Below are positions 21,577 through 29,936 of a DNA stretch of 64,000 nucleotides, piece after piece; the stretch's first letter is position 1; each line of letters starts with the position of its first letter. The DNA comes from Stenotrophomonas maltophilia (GTDB taxonomy: Bacteria; Pseudomonadota; Gammaproteobacteria; Xanthomonadales; Xanthomonadaceae). Position numbers and translations under genes: made by a program. The notes beneath the pieces are model-generated. The model was not told the DNA's origin. It saw nothing but the letters and a program-made list of their open reading frames with translations, and ran no database searches. The stretch lies in the NCBI RefSeq assembly GCF_004920835.1, contig NZ_QFHO01000003.1, positions 186,001 to 250,000 on the forward strand, read 5' to 3'.

Positions 21577-22788
21577 ATGGCCCAGATCGACGACGACATC
21601 AAGAACATCAACGCCAGCCTCGGGCAGGTGAACGAGCAGCTGAAGAAGCACGCCGAGCAGGCGAAGGCCGATATCAACGCCCACGCGCAGCTGTCCGAAG
21701 AAACCAAGGCCAAGGTCGACCAGCTGCTGGTCTCCCAGGGTGAGCTGCAGGCCAATCTGCAGGCCGCCCAGCAGGTCATCGCCAAGCTGGAGCAGGGCGG
21801 CGGCGTCCCAGCCAAGGCCCTGACCATCGGCGAAGTGGTTGCCTCGTCCGATGCCTGCAAGAGCTTCAACCCGGGTATGCAGGGCAGCTTCACCGTCAAA
21901 GCAGCCATCACCCGCGACGACGCGTCGGCCGGCACGCTGATCCAGCCGCAGCGCGTTCCGGGCATCGTGGCGACCCCGAACCAGCGCCTGTTCCTGCGCG
22001 ACCTGCTGACCTGGGGCACCACCACCTCGGACAGCATCGAATACGTCCGGGAGACCGGCTTCACCAACAACGCGGACGTGGTGGCCGAGAACCCGACCAA
22101 TCCGAAGCCGGAGTCGGATCTGGCGTTCGAGCTGGACTCGGCCAAGATCACCACCATCGCCCACTGGATCCGCGCGTCCAAGCAGGTGCTGCGTGATGCC
22201 GGCCAGCTGCAGGCCTACATCAATGGCCGTCTGATGTACGGCCTGAAGCTGAAGGAAGAAGCGCAGCTGCTGAAGGGTTCGGGCGTCGGTTTGAACATCA
22301 ACGGCCTCTACACCCAGGCCACGACCTATGCGAACCCGGGTGTGACCGTGCAGAACGAGACGGCCATCGATCGTCTGCGCATCGCCATGCTGCAGGTAAC
22401 CCTGGCCGAGTACGAAGCCGATGGCATCGTGCTGAACCCGATCGACTGGACCACCATCGAGCTGTCGAAGACCACCGAGAACGCCTACCTGTTCGCCACC
22501 CCGCGTGGCCTGGCCGTCCCCGGCCTGTGGGCGCGCCCGGTGGTGGCCACCAAGGCCATGGATCTGGGCGACTTCCTGACCGGTGCCTTCAAGATGGGTG
22601 CTCAGGGCTGGGACCGCGAGCAGGCGAACATCACCGTCTCCAACCAGGACCGCGACAACTTCGTCAAGAACATGGTCACCATCCTCTGCGAAGAGGACGT
22701 GGGCCTGACCGTGTTCCGTCCCGAGGCCTTCGTGAAGGGTGGCTTTGACGGCCTGCCTGTCACCGATGGCGCTGGTGCCGGCGGCTGA
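21577..22788 (+). CDS. Major capsid protein, HK97 fold
   Basis: 403 residues with an optimal AAGGAGA ribosome site. Residues 1-80 form a helical delta/scaffold domain ('QLKKHAEQAKADINAHAQLS'), cut off after assembly. The remainder has HK97 hallmarks: 'TLIQPQRVPGIVA', 'SDLAFELDSAKITTIAHWIR', 'DGIVLNPIDWTTIE', 'DNFVKNMVTILCEEDVGLTV'. Highly codon-biased, as expected for the most abundant virion protein. Confidence 0.96.
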   Translation: MAQIDDDIKNINASLGQVNEQLKKHAEQAKADINAHAQLSEETKAKVDQLLVSQGELQANLQAAQQVIAKLEQGGGVPAKALTIGEVVASSDACKSFNPGMQGSFTVKAAITRDDASAGTLIQPQRVPGIVATPNQRLFLRDLLTWGTTTSDSIEYVRETGFTNNADVVAENPTNPKPESDLAFELDSAKITTIAHWIRASKQVLRDAGQLQAYINGRLMYGLKLKEEAQLLKGSGVGLNINGLYTQATTYANPGVTVQNETAIDRLRIAMLQVTLAEYEADGIVLNPIDWTTIELSKTTENAYLFATPRGLAVPGLWARPVVATKAMDLGDFLTGAFKMGAQGWDREQANITVSNQDRDNFVKNMVTILCEEDVGLTVFRPEAFVKGGFDGLPVTDGAGAGG

Positions 22789-22797
22789 TACCACGCG

Positions 22798-22818
22798 GCG
22801 CCCGGTACAACCGGGCGC
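22798..22818 (+). other. Strong hairpin after the capsid gene, no U-tract
   Basis: Perfect 9-bp stem GCGCCCGGT/ACCGGGCGC with a 3-nt loop, not followed by T. More likely an mRNA-processing or stability element that raises capsid yield than a terminator. Confidence 0.5.
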
Positions 22819-22842
22819 TGCCCCTGACGAAGGATTCAGATA

Positions 22843-23202
22843 ATGGCCAAGGTCATTGCGCTCACCTCGTTTGAACACCACGGGAGCCGCGGACGCGGCG
22901 CGGAGTTCGGTGTATCCACCCAACACGCGGACTTGCTGGTCAAGCGCGGACTCGTGAAGCTGGCTGGACAGGCCGCGGCTGCCGGCGGTGACTCGACCGC
23001 GGCGACTGGCAGGACCAGCGAAGGCGCTCAGCTCGTCCGCCAGAAGGCTGCCGATGCGATCGCGGCGATCGCGGCGGTGACCGACCTCGAACTGCTGGCC
23101 GCTGCCCTGAAGGCGGAGACTACCAAGGGTGATAAGGCCCGCGCTACGGTGGTCGAAGCGATCGAAACTGGCATCAATGCCGCCACGCTGGCGCAGGCCT
23201 GA
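22843..23202 (+). CDS. Head-associated protein of unknown role
   Basis: 119 residues. N-terminal beta segment ('VIALTSFEHHGSRGRGAEFG'), an Ala/Gly-rich linker and a C-terminal helix pair ('AVTDLELLAAALKAETTKGD') that could be a HeH/LEM-like DNA-binding or docking unit. Position between capsid and connector genes implies a decoration or head-completion function. Not assigned. Confidence 0.72.
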   Translation: MAKVIALTSFEHHGSRGRGAEFGVSTQHADLLVKRGLVKLAGQAAAAGGDSTAATGRTSEGAQLVRQKAADAIAAIAAVTDLELLAAALKAETTKGDKARATVVEAIETGINAATLAQA

Positions 23203-23205
23203 GCC

Positions 23206-23550
23206 ATGCAGTTGATCACCATTGAGCAGGCCCGGCAGCACTGCCGGGCCGATAGCGCCGACGACGCGATGCTGGAGTTGTATGGTGGCGCAGCCGAGGG
23301 CGCTGCACAGCAGTTCCTCAACCGTTCTGTTTTCCCTGACGCAGGCTCCATGGCCGCTGCCGTTCTAGCCGGCACCGCTGGGATCGATCCCATCCTAGTA
23401 AACGATTCTATCCGCGCCGCCATTCTTCTGATGCTGGGGCACTTGTACCGGACAAGGGAAGACGTGCAGGGCGGTGATGGGGCGACGATCCAGGTCCCGA
23501 TGGGCGCGCACAGCCTGCTATGGCCGTATCGCATCGGACTCGGGGTCTGA
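23206..23550 (+). CDS. Head-tail connector protein, gp6-like
   Basis: 114 residues; 'ITIEQARQHCRADSADDAML' followed by 'AAEGAAQQFLNRSV' and 'IRAAILLMLGHLYRTREDV' is the pattern of HK97 gp6/SPP1 gp15-like adaptors that bind beneath the portal. Confidence 0.88.
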   Translation: MQLITIEQARQHCRADSADDAMLELYGGAAEGAAQQFLNRSVFPDAGSMAAAVLAGTAGIDPILVNDSIRAAILLMLGHLYRTREDVQGGDGATIQVPMGAHSLLWPYRIGLGV

Positions 23551-23551
23551 C

Positions 23552-23890
23552 ATGAGCCTGGCAGCGGGAAAGCTCCGCCACCGCGTGCTGATCCAGCAGC
23601 AGGTGACCACCAAGGACGAAGACGGCGTGCAGACCACGACGTGGGTCGACGTGGCCACGGTGTGGGCTTCGGTTGAGCCGCTCTCGGCCCGCGAATTCAT
23701 CCAGTCCGGGCAGACCCAATCGGCGGTCACGGCGCGCATCACCATGCGCCACCGCGATGGGCTGCTGCCGTCGATGCGCCTGATCCACCGCGGCGACATC
23801 TTCAACATTGCGGGCCTGCTGCCTGACAAGGCGTCTGGGCTGGAGTACATCACGATCCCGGTTTCGGCCGGCGTCAACGACGGGCAGTAG
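23552..23890 (+). CDS. Head closure protein
   Basis: 112 residues. 'GKLRHRVLIQQQVTTKDEDG', 'VATVWASVEPLSAREFIQSG' and 'RLIHRGDIFNIAGLLPD' match the SPP1 gp16/HK97 gp7-like head-closure family. Starts 1 bp after the connector gene's stop. Confidence 0.9.
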   Translation: MSLAAGKLRHRVLIQQQVTTKDEDGVQTTTWVDVATVWASVEPLSAREFIQSGQTQSAVTARITMRHRDGLLPSMRLIHRGDIFNIAGLLPDKASGLEYITIPVSAGVNDGQ

Positions 23891-23895
23891 TCGAC

Positions 23896-24384
23896 ATGAA
23901 GGTCGAGTTCAACATCACCGGCATACCCGGCATCATCCGCACGCTGAGCAGCCTGCCGGCCGAGGTCGTGAGCAAGAAGGGCGGGCCGGTGAAGCTGGCG
24001 CTTGCCAAAGGAGCGCGATTCCTGCGCGACAAGGAGCGCCAGAACCTTCAGGCGGTGCTGGAGCCCGGCGACGAGTCCACCGGACTGCTGGCACAGAACA
24101 TCATCGCCACGCGCGGCAAAGCGCCCAGCGACGGCAACGGTGAGCGCTACCTGGTCCGGATCAAGCGGAGGATGTATCCGGGCCGAAAGGGTGAGCAGGT
24201 CAGCACGCTGAAGTCGGCGCAGCTGAAGGAGTATGGCTCGGTGCGCCAGCCTGCGCGCTCATTCATCCGTCGAACGGTGAACGAGCGTGGCGAGGAAACG
24301 ATCAACCTCGTGGTCGGCGACCTGACCGTAAGGATTGACCGACTGGTGGCGAAGTTGGCCCAGCAGAATCGGGGAGGCCGCTGA
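23896..24384 (+). CDS. HK97 gp10-like neck protein
   Basis: 162 residues, basic. 'FNITGIPGIIRTLSSLP', 'LAKGARFLRDKERQNL' and 'EYGSVRQPARSFIRRTVNER' are typical of the gp10 family that joins head and tail. TGATG coupling to the next gene. Confidence 0.88.
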   Translation: MKVEFNITGIPGIIRTLSSLPAEVVSKKGGPVKLALAKGARFLRDKERQNLQAVLEPGDESTGLLAQNIIATRGKAPSDGNGERYLVRIKRRMYPGRKGEQVSTLKSAQLKEYGSVRQPARSFIRRTVNERGEETINLVVGDLTVRIDRLVAKLAQQNRGGR

Positions 24385-24737
24385 TGTTCCCGAAGGTGTT
24401 TCGGACCATTCACACAACTTCCGTAGCCGGAATTGTCGGGGATCGCATCGGTCGCCACGGCTTTGTGGCACAGACCGAGAGTCGACCCTACATCACCTGG
24501 CAGATCATCAGCGGCCAGCCCTACGACAACCTCAGCAGCGCACCTGGTGGCGACGTCACCACAGTGCAGCTGGACTGCTACCACTCGACTGATGCCGGCG
24601 CCGAGCTGCTGGCGCTGGCTGTGCGCGAGGCGCTGGACGCCGGCCTGATCTGCAACCGGGTCGTGCTGAACAGCCGCGATTCTGAAACCAAGCTCTACCG
24701 GGTCGGCATGGAAGCCGACTTCATCGACCAGCGCTGA
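24384..24737 (+). CDS. Tail completion protein, DUF3168 type
   Basis: 117 residues. 'YITWQIISGQPYDNLSSAPG', 'VQLDCYHSTDAGAELLALAV' and 'YRVGMEADFIDQR' fit the DUF3168/gp11-like tail terminator that caps the tail tube. Confidence 0.88.
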   Translation: MFPKVFRTIHTTSVAGIVGDRIGRHGFVAQTESRPYITWQIISGQPYDNLSSAPGGDVTTVQLDCYHSTDAGAELLALAVREALDAGLICNRVVLNSRDSETKLYRVGMEADFIDQR

Positions 24738-24761
24738 GCCGCTGGCACCACCCCCAACCAG

Positions 24762-24780
24762 CCGCCGCAAGGCGGTTTTT
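24762..24780 (+). terminator. Internal intrinsic terminator before the tail genes
   Basis: CCGCC-GCAA-GGCGG stem (24762-24775) followed by TTTTT, in the 64-bp gap before the tube gene. It would attenuate tail expression unless Q-modified polymerase reads through. Confidence 0.65.
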
Positions 24781-24801
24781 CTTTGACCAGAGGACTTTGC
24801 A

Positions 24802-25305
24802 ATGACCGATGGCGTCATCAAAACCCAGGGGTCCGAGCTCTTCACCGTGGACAAGCTGAGTGCCAGCACCGCCTCGGTCCTGAAGTTCGAGTGCCCGACT
24901 GGCATCACCGGCCTGGGCGGCGCAGCCGACCAGATTGAATCCACCTGCCTGAGCACTGTCGGCGACAAAGAGTATGAGGGCGGGCTGGGCAATCCCGGCC
25001 AGGTCAGCGTGCCGTTCAACTTCATCCCGCGCAGCGGATCCCATCAGATCCTGTTCGATCTCAAGGAATCGCGAGAGGTCATTCCGTGGCTGATCGGTCT
25101 GAGCGACGGCGTTGCTGCCCCAACTCTTGGGACGAATGACGCCCTGGTGGCCCCGGCATCGCCGACGCGCACGTCCATCGGATTCGCTGGCTACGTGGCG
25201 GATCTGAACATCGACATCGCCACGAACGAGATCGTGCGCGGGACGCTGACCATCCAGCGCAGCGGCAGTGTCACTCCCCACTGGAACGGGCCGTACTCGG
25301 CCTGA
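24802..25305 (+). CDS. Tail tube protein
   Basis: 167 residues. The sequence around 'KLSASTASVLKFECPTGITG', 'QVSVPFNFIPRSGSHQILF' and 'YVADLNIDIATNEIVRGTLT' is that of lambda gpV/HK97 gp13-like tube subunits of non-contractile tails. It polymerises around the tape measure. Confidence 0.88.
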   Translation: MTDGVIKTQGSELFTVDKLSASTASVLKFECPTGITGLGGAADQIESTCLSTVGDKEYEGGLGNPGQVSVPFNFIPRSGSHQILFDLKESREVIPWLIGLSDGVAAPTLGTNDALVAPASPTRTSIGFAGYVADLNIDIATNEIVRGTLTIQRSGSVTPHWNGPYSA

Positions 25306-25388
25306 CGGCTCACACGTACACCTTTGGGGTGCCCGGCTCTGCGCGCCCAGCCGTCGCGTACCCGGCCCCCACCTACTGAGAACGGCTG

Positions 25389-25745
25389 ATGGACAAGAGC
25401 AAGATCCTGACGAGCAATGCCCCCGTCGCGCGCGAGGTGAAGTTCAGCGACGGCACCACCGAGACCGTGCACTTCCGCCAGGTCAGCGCTGGCCAGATGC
25501 GCCGCTGGCGCGCAGCGGAAGCTTCCGGCAACGAGGACGAAACCTGCTTTGCCATGCAGCGCCTGGTGGCGGCCAGCCTGTGCGACGCTGACGGGAAGCT
25601 GGTGCTGAGCGAGGCTGAGTCGCAGAACCTGACGGCAAACGGCCTCACCGACCTTTTCCCCCACGTCATGGCTGTGGCCGGCATCGGTGATGACGCAAAA
25701 AAGTCCTCGCCGAGCGTGGACGCGAATACTTCGCCTGCATCCTAG
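25389..25745 (+). CDS. G: Tail assembly chaperone G
   Basis: 118 residues; the zero-frame product of the G/GT pair. Features 'VREVKFSDGTTETVHFRQVS' type N-terminus and the typical 'AAEASGNEDETCFAMQRLVA' helix. It coats the tape measure during assembly. A slippery heptamer at 25697 lets some ribosomes enter the -1 frame to make GT. Confidence 0.88.
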   Translation: MDKSKILTSNAPVAREVKFSDGTTETVHFRQVSAGQMRRWRAAEASGNEDETCFAMQRLVAASLCDADGKLVLSEAESQNLTANGLTDLFPHVMAVAGIGDDAKKSSPSVDANTSPAS

Positions 25746-26005
25746 GCCTCGCGCTCGGCAAGACGCTGGGGGAGATCGATGATCTCCCTGAGCCAGAGTT
25801 CCAACGGTGGCTGGCCTTCTACCAGCTCTATCCCTTCGATGACCTTCACCGCTATCACCGACCTGCGGCACTGATCGGCGCCAGCTTCGGCGGATCGTTC
25901 CAGAAGAACCTCGACTTCCTGCAGCCGGCGCCGGTTGCCCATGAATTCCCCGACGCCGACCTGCGCACCCTCGCAGCGTTCGGCTTGAAACCCCCGAGAG
26001 GCTGA
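25389..26005 (+). CDS. GT: Tail assembly chaperone GT, made by -1 frameshift
   Basis: join(25389..25703,25703..26005), about 205 residues. After the slip at A-AAA-AAG the -1 frame continues open: 'KVLAERGREYFACILGLALG', 'ALIGASFGGSFQKNLDFLQ' and so on to a TGA at 26003-26005, five bases before the tape-measure start. The T extension has no start codon or ribosome site of its own. It recruits the tail tube, as in lambda. The long open -1 frame in a region otherwise empty of genes is strong evidence. Confidence 0.88.
25697..25703 (+). other. Slippery heptamer for programmed -1 frameshift
   Basis: AAAAAAG read as A-AAA-AAG in the zero frame, the most efficient bacterial -1 site (as in dnaX). 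It lies 43 nt before the zero-frame stop. Confidence 0.88.
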
Positions 26006-26009
26006 TCAC

Positions 26010-28175
26010 ATGGCAACTGCCGGCTCCATCGTCATCGACCTGCTGATGAAAACCGGGTCGTTCGTGACGGACACCCAGCGGGCCGAGAAGTCCATGAAGT
26101 CGATGGAGCGGACTGCGGCTGGCGTCAGCAAGGGCATCGTTGCGGGTTTCACTGCCATCGGTAGCGTGATCGGCGGAGCCCTCGCGGCGTTCGCAAGTGT
26201 GGACGCCGCAATCACTGGCCTGAGCAATGCAATCAACGCGGCCGACCGCATCGACGAGCTGTCGGCCCGGTTCAGTATCTCGACGGAGACGCTGTCAGGG
26301 TGGGGCTACGCCGCCAAAATGACCGGGTCGGACCTGGAAAGTCTGGTTGGCATCATTCCGAAGTTCAGTAAGAACATCGCGGATGCCTCGAAGGCTGGCA
26401 GCGACGCGGACAAGACCTTCAAGGCACTCGGGATCTCGGTCAAGGACCAGGCCGGGAACCTTCGGAGCTTCGAGGACCTGCTGCCCGAGGTGCAGAATCG
26501 CTTCGCTGGGATCAGCAACGAGACCACGAAGACGGCGCTGGCCATGCAGTTGTTCGGCAAGTCCGGTGCCGAGTTCCTGGAGTTCCTGAGCCTTGGCGCC
26601 GATGGTATGCGCTCCATGGAGGAGCGTGCGCGCTCCCTGGGGATCGTAATCGACTCGGACACTGCCGGAGCTGCGGCCGAGTTCAATGACCGCCTGGATG
26701 ACCTGCGCGCGGCAACGCAGGGCTGGTTCACCCAGTTGGCCAGCGAGCTGCTACCGACGCTTACGGACCTGACCTCGCAGCTCGTTGAAGTGGCCAAGGA
26801 AGGCGGCGGTGTTCGTGACGTGGCGCATGGCATCGCCTCGGCCTTCCGCGAGATCGGAAAGGCGGCAGAGATCTTCGGGGTGGTCGAGAACTGGCTGGAC
26901 CGCCTGCGCGGCGGCTTGGTGGCCGTCGAGAAGCAGGGTAATGCGGTCATCAAGCTGGCCACCGGCCAGTACAGCGGACTGTTCGGCTCGCAGGGCGGTG
27001 GCTGGGATGCGTTCGCCAAGGATTACCTGGCTGGAACAGCCTATGCCGACAGAGGCTGGGCTGCGATGCAGGGTGGCGGATCCGGCATCCCGGATGGTGC
27101 AAGGAGCGGCCCCCGCGGTCGACGCACGCAGGCAACAGCGGAAGAGATCCAGGCCACCAAGGACCAGACAGAGCAGCTACGCCGGGCAGCAGAGTGGGAA
27201 TCTAAGCTGCAGGCTACTTGGGCCGAGGGGGAGAAGAAGAGGGCTGCTGGCGCGTCCCGGCAGGACAAGCAGGCGAAGAAGCTGCAGGATTCCTACCGCT
27301 CAACCAACGATCAGCTGGAGCGACAGATAGCGCTGTTCGGCGACAGCTCGGAACTGGGCCGCGTCAATTACGAGATCCAGTCCGGCGGCCTGAAGGGCAT
27401 CGATGCCGCAGCGCAGGCCGCGATCCGTTCCAGCGCCTCGCTGCTGGACATGCTCGGCAACATCGACGAAGCCGAGTCGATCATGGCCGAGAGCGCTCAG
27501 AAGTTCGCCGATGCCTTCGATGGCATGTTCGGGATCGACGACGACTCCAGCTCGGTCGTCGAGGACAAGTTCAGCCAATGGACCGCCTACGCTGACCAGG
27601 CTGCCCGCAACATGCAGGACTCGTTTGCCGACTTTCTCTTCGATCCATTCGCCGATGGCCTGGGCGGCATGGCTGCGAACTTCGCCAAGACGCTCCAGAA
27701 GATGGCCGCGCAGGTGGCAGCGTCGAAGGTGTTCCAGCTGGTGGGGAGTTGGGCCAATGGTTACACCGGCGCGGGATCCAGTTGGATCAACGCGTTGGGC
27801 GGAATCATAGGAGGCACATCAGGCGGTCGCGCAGGCGGCGGCCCTGTGGCTGCCGGCAGCATGTACAGGGTGGGCGAGGGCGGCCGGCCTGAACTATTCG
27901 ATCAGGGCGGGAAGACGTACCTGATTCCTGGCGATGCTGGCTCTGTGCGGCCGATCACGGCAGGGCTTCCGACTTCCTCGGTCGCTGGTGGTGGCACCTC
28001 TGGAAACATCTTCAACACCACGCTCAACGTCACTTCGGATGGCACCAGCACCAGCCAGCAGGGTGCCGGGGCGCAGGGTCAGCAGATCCAGCAGGCTTTC
28101 AGCCAGATGATCAACCAATGGGCGGTGCAGCAGTCGCGTGATGGCGGGCTGCTGAACAGGCGAGGGGGCCGCTGA
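26010..28175 (+). CDS. H: Tape measure protein
   Basis: 721 residues. 'IVIDLLMKTGSFVTDTQRAE' then Ala/Gly-rich hydrophobic helices ('GIVAGFTAIGSVIGGALAAF'), a long helical middle and a C-terminal 'QQAFSQMINQWAVQQSRDGG', as in lambda gpH. It sets tail length and passes into the host envelope at DNA injection. Length predicts a roughly lambda-like but slightly shorter tail (lambda gpH is about 850 residues). Confidence 0.93.
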   Translation: MATAGSIVIDLLMKTGSFVTDTQRAEKSMKSMERTAAGVSKGIVAGFTAIGSVIGGALAAFASVDAAITGLSNAINAADRIDELSARFSISTETLSGWGYAAKMTGSDLESLVGIIPKFSKNIADASKAGSDADKTFKALGISVKDQAGNLRSFEDLLPEVQNRFAGISNETTKTALAMQLFGKSGAEFLEFLSLGADGMRSMEERARSLGIVIDSDTAGAAAEFNDRLDDLRAATQGWFTQLASELLPTLTDLTSQLVEVAKEGGGVRDVAHGIASAFREIGKAAEIFGVVENWLDRLRGGLVAVEKQGNAVIKLATGQYSGLFGSQGGGWDAFAKDYLAGTAYADRGWAAMQGGGSGIPDGARSGPRGRRTQATAEEIQATKDQTEQLRRAAEWESKLQATWAEGEKKRAAGASRQDKQAKKLQDSYRSTNDQLERQIALFGDSSELGRVNYEIQSGGLKGIDAAAQAAIRSSASLLDMLGNIDEAESIMAESAQKFADAFDGMFGIDDDSSSVVEDKFSQWTAYADQAARNMQDSFADFLFDPFADGLGGMAANFAKTLQKMAAQVAASKVFQLVGSWANGYTGAGSSWINALGGIIGGTSGGRAGGGPVAAGSMYRVGEGGRPELFDQGGKTYLIPGDAGSVRPITAGLPTSSVAGGGTSGNIFNTTLNVTSDGTSTSQQGAGAQGQQIQQAFSQMINQWAVQQSRDGGLLNRRGGR

Positions 28176-28510
28176 TGGCCGACGTATTCACCTGGTGCGT
28201 ACGCACCGAAATCACCGGCACCGGTGACTTCCTGGTCAAGGAGGCTCGATTCGGCGATGGCTATCGGCAGACATCTGCTGACGGCCTCAACAACGAGAGC
28301 CAGCAGTGGCCGATCTCGATCGTTGGCCGTGAGTCCAAGGTTGGGCCGGCGCTTGCATTCTTGCGAGCGCGACAGGGTGCGGTGTCGTTCCTGTGGACAC
28401 CTCCGCTTGGTGTCCAGGGCTACTACCTCTGCAAGACCTACACCTTGACCCCGCACGGCAATGGCGTCTACACGCTCGCCGCCACCTTCGAACAAACGTT
28501 CCAGCCGTAA
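28175..28510 (+). CDS. M: Minor tail protein M
   Basis: 111 residues; 'FTWCVRTEITGTGDFLVKEA' and 'FLWTPPLGVQGYYLCKTYTL' match the lambda gpM family of tail-tip proteins. TGATG coupling to the tape measure. Confidence 0.88.
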   Translation: MADVFTWCVRTEITGTGDFLVKEARFGDGYRQTSADGLNNESQQWPISIVGRESKVGPALAFLRARQGAVSFLWTPPLGVQGYYLCKTYTLTPHGNGVYTLAATFEQTFQP

Positions 28511-28519
28511 GGAGAGCCG

Positions 28520-29464
28520 ATGGCCCGCCAGATCATCGATATCGACACCGTCCAGCCGAACGGCAAGAAGGGCGACCCGGCGCGACTGATGTCGCAGAAG
28601 GTGAATGGGAACTTCGCGGAGCTATACGGCTTGCTTGGTGGTTTGGCTGCAGTCGGTGGCGTCAACATGCTCATCAACTGCGGCTTGCCGATCAACCAGC
28701 GGGTGTTCGCGGGGGGCGCGCTCGCCGCGGGTGCATATGGGTACGACCGGTGGAAGGCCGGTGCCGGCGGTTGCAACGTCACGATCAACGCGACCACCGG
28801 CGTGTTCACGCACACCAGTGGCTCGCTGCAGCAGATCGTGGAGGCGCCCGTGCTGGCCTGGGGGCAGCCGCTGACGATCAGTGTGGAGAACCCCAGCGGC
28901 AGCATCACGGTAAGCGTAGGCGGGGCCACTGGCACGATCACCTCTGGCACTGGGCGGCGCGGCGTTACCGTGACGCCCTCGGGCAGCGGCAACATGACGG
29001 TCCAGCTGACCGCGACCGGGGTCAGCTACAGCCGTCCGCAGTTGGAACGCGGCAGTGCTGCAACAGCATTCGACGCCCGGCCAGCAGCGCTCGAGCTTCT
29101 GCTGTGCCAGCGGTACTACGAAACCAGCTTCGAGGATGGAGTCGCCCCATCGCTCGGAGCCGCCAGCGGCTTGTCCATGCAGTCGACTGGATACACATCT
29201 GGCCGCGTCCGTCTGGCGTTCGTGCCTTTCAAGGTCAGGAAGCGTGCAGCCCCGGCGATGACGGCGTTCACCGATAGCCTGGCGAATCCACCGCGTGCTG
29301 GCGGGTTCGCCATTTACAACGCGTCCAACTATCCGTCGGCGGCTATCGCCTGGGTGGACGTGAACCAAACCGGCTGTGGTGGATTCCTCGACTACAGCTC
29401 GGGTATTACGGTGGGCCAGTCGTATTGGACCCGAGGCAATTGGACTGCGGACGCGGAGCTTTGA
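28520..29464 (+). CDS. Fibre-like protein with a carbohydrate-binding-type domain, between M and L
   Basis: 314 residues with a strong GGAGA ribosome site. After a short N-terminus ('KGDPARLMSQKVNGNFAELY', a common fibre attachment motif) comes a beta-sandwich of the type 'NMLINCGLPINQRVF ... YGYDRWKAG', ending 'SYSRPQLERGSAATAF', found in phage fibre and carbohydrate-binding modules. In lambda M is followed directly by L, so this is an insertion into the tail-tip cluster. It may add a receptor contact. Confidence 0.72.
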   Translation: MARQIIDIDTVQPNGKKGDPARLMSQKVNGNFAELYGLLGGLAAVGGVNMLINCGLPINQRVFAGGALAAGAYGYDRWKAGAGGCNVTINATTGVFTHTSGSLQQIVEAPVLAWGQPLTISVENPSGSITVSVGGATGTITSGTGRRGVTVTPSGSGNMTVQLTATGVSYSRPQLERGSAATAFDARPAALELLLCQRYYETSFEDGVAPSLGAASGLSMQSTGYTSGRVRLAFVPFKVRKRAAPAMTAFTDSLANPPRAGGFAIYNASNYPSAAIAWVDVNQTGCGGFLDYSSGITVGQSYWTRGNWTADAEL

Positions 29465-29465
29465 C

Positions 29466-29936
29466 ATGTACCAGCTGACCAATGACCCTGACCGGGTGAT
29501 CTGCCTGGACACGATGGCTGATATCCCGCGTGGCCACTATTTGTGGGACGCCTATGAGGGATGGATGGCGGAAGGGAACACACCGGCACCCGTACCACCT
29601 CCCTACGTCCTTCATAGCCCGCAGCACTACCAAGCGATTCGCTCGGCGGCGTGGGAGTGGATGACCGCGTGGGTGAAGGAGCGTCGCTACGACACTATCG
29701 AGACGTGCTGCAGCTACTTCAACAGCAGCGTGCCGCGCTATCGCGACGAAGCCCGGGCGATGGTCGCCTGGCGCGACGCGGTGAATCAGGAGCTGGAAGC
29801 GATGGTGCTGACTGCGCCCGCCGGTATCGAGACCTGGGAACAGGTCCGGGCACTGCTGCCGCAGCCGGAGACATTCGACTGGCCGGGTGAGGTTTCCCTG
29901 CCGCTGGGCACCGGTGAAACGGCGGTGCTGGAATGA
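29466..29936 (+). CDS. Tail fibre-associated or assembly protein
   Basis: 156 residues. 'VICLDTMADIPRGHYLWDAY', 'WMAEGNTPAPVPPP', then 'WEWMTAWVKERRYDTIETCC' resemble the short proteins downstream of phage fibres (assembly chaperone or hub type). It follows the fibre-like gene by 1 bp, so the two probably act as a pair. Family assignment is tentative. Confidence 0.68.
   Translation: MYQLTNDPDRVICLDTMADIPRGHYLWDAYEGWMAEGNTPAPVPPPYVLHSPQHYQAIRSAAWEWMTAWVKERRYDTIETCCSYFNSSVPRYRDEARAMVAWRDAVNQELEAMVLTAPAGIETWEQVRALLPQPETFDWPGEVSLPLGTGETAVLE

Noticed and set aside
21499-23241. A 580-codon open frame on the minus strand opposite the capsid gene
   Set aside because: Antisense to a strongly supported capsid and neighbour genes; low-complexity Arg/Leu/Gly composition and no ribosome site. 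Typical mirror frame of codon-biased high-GC DNA.
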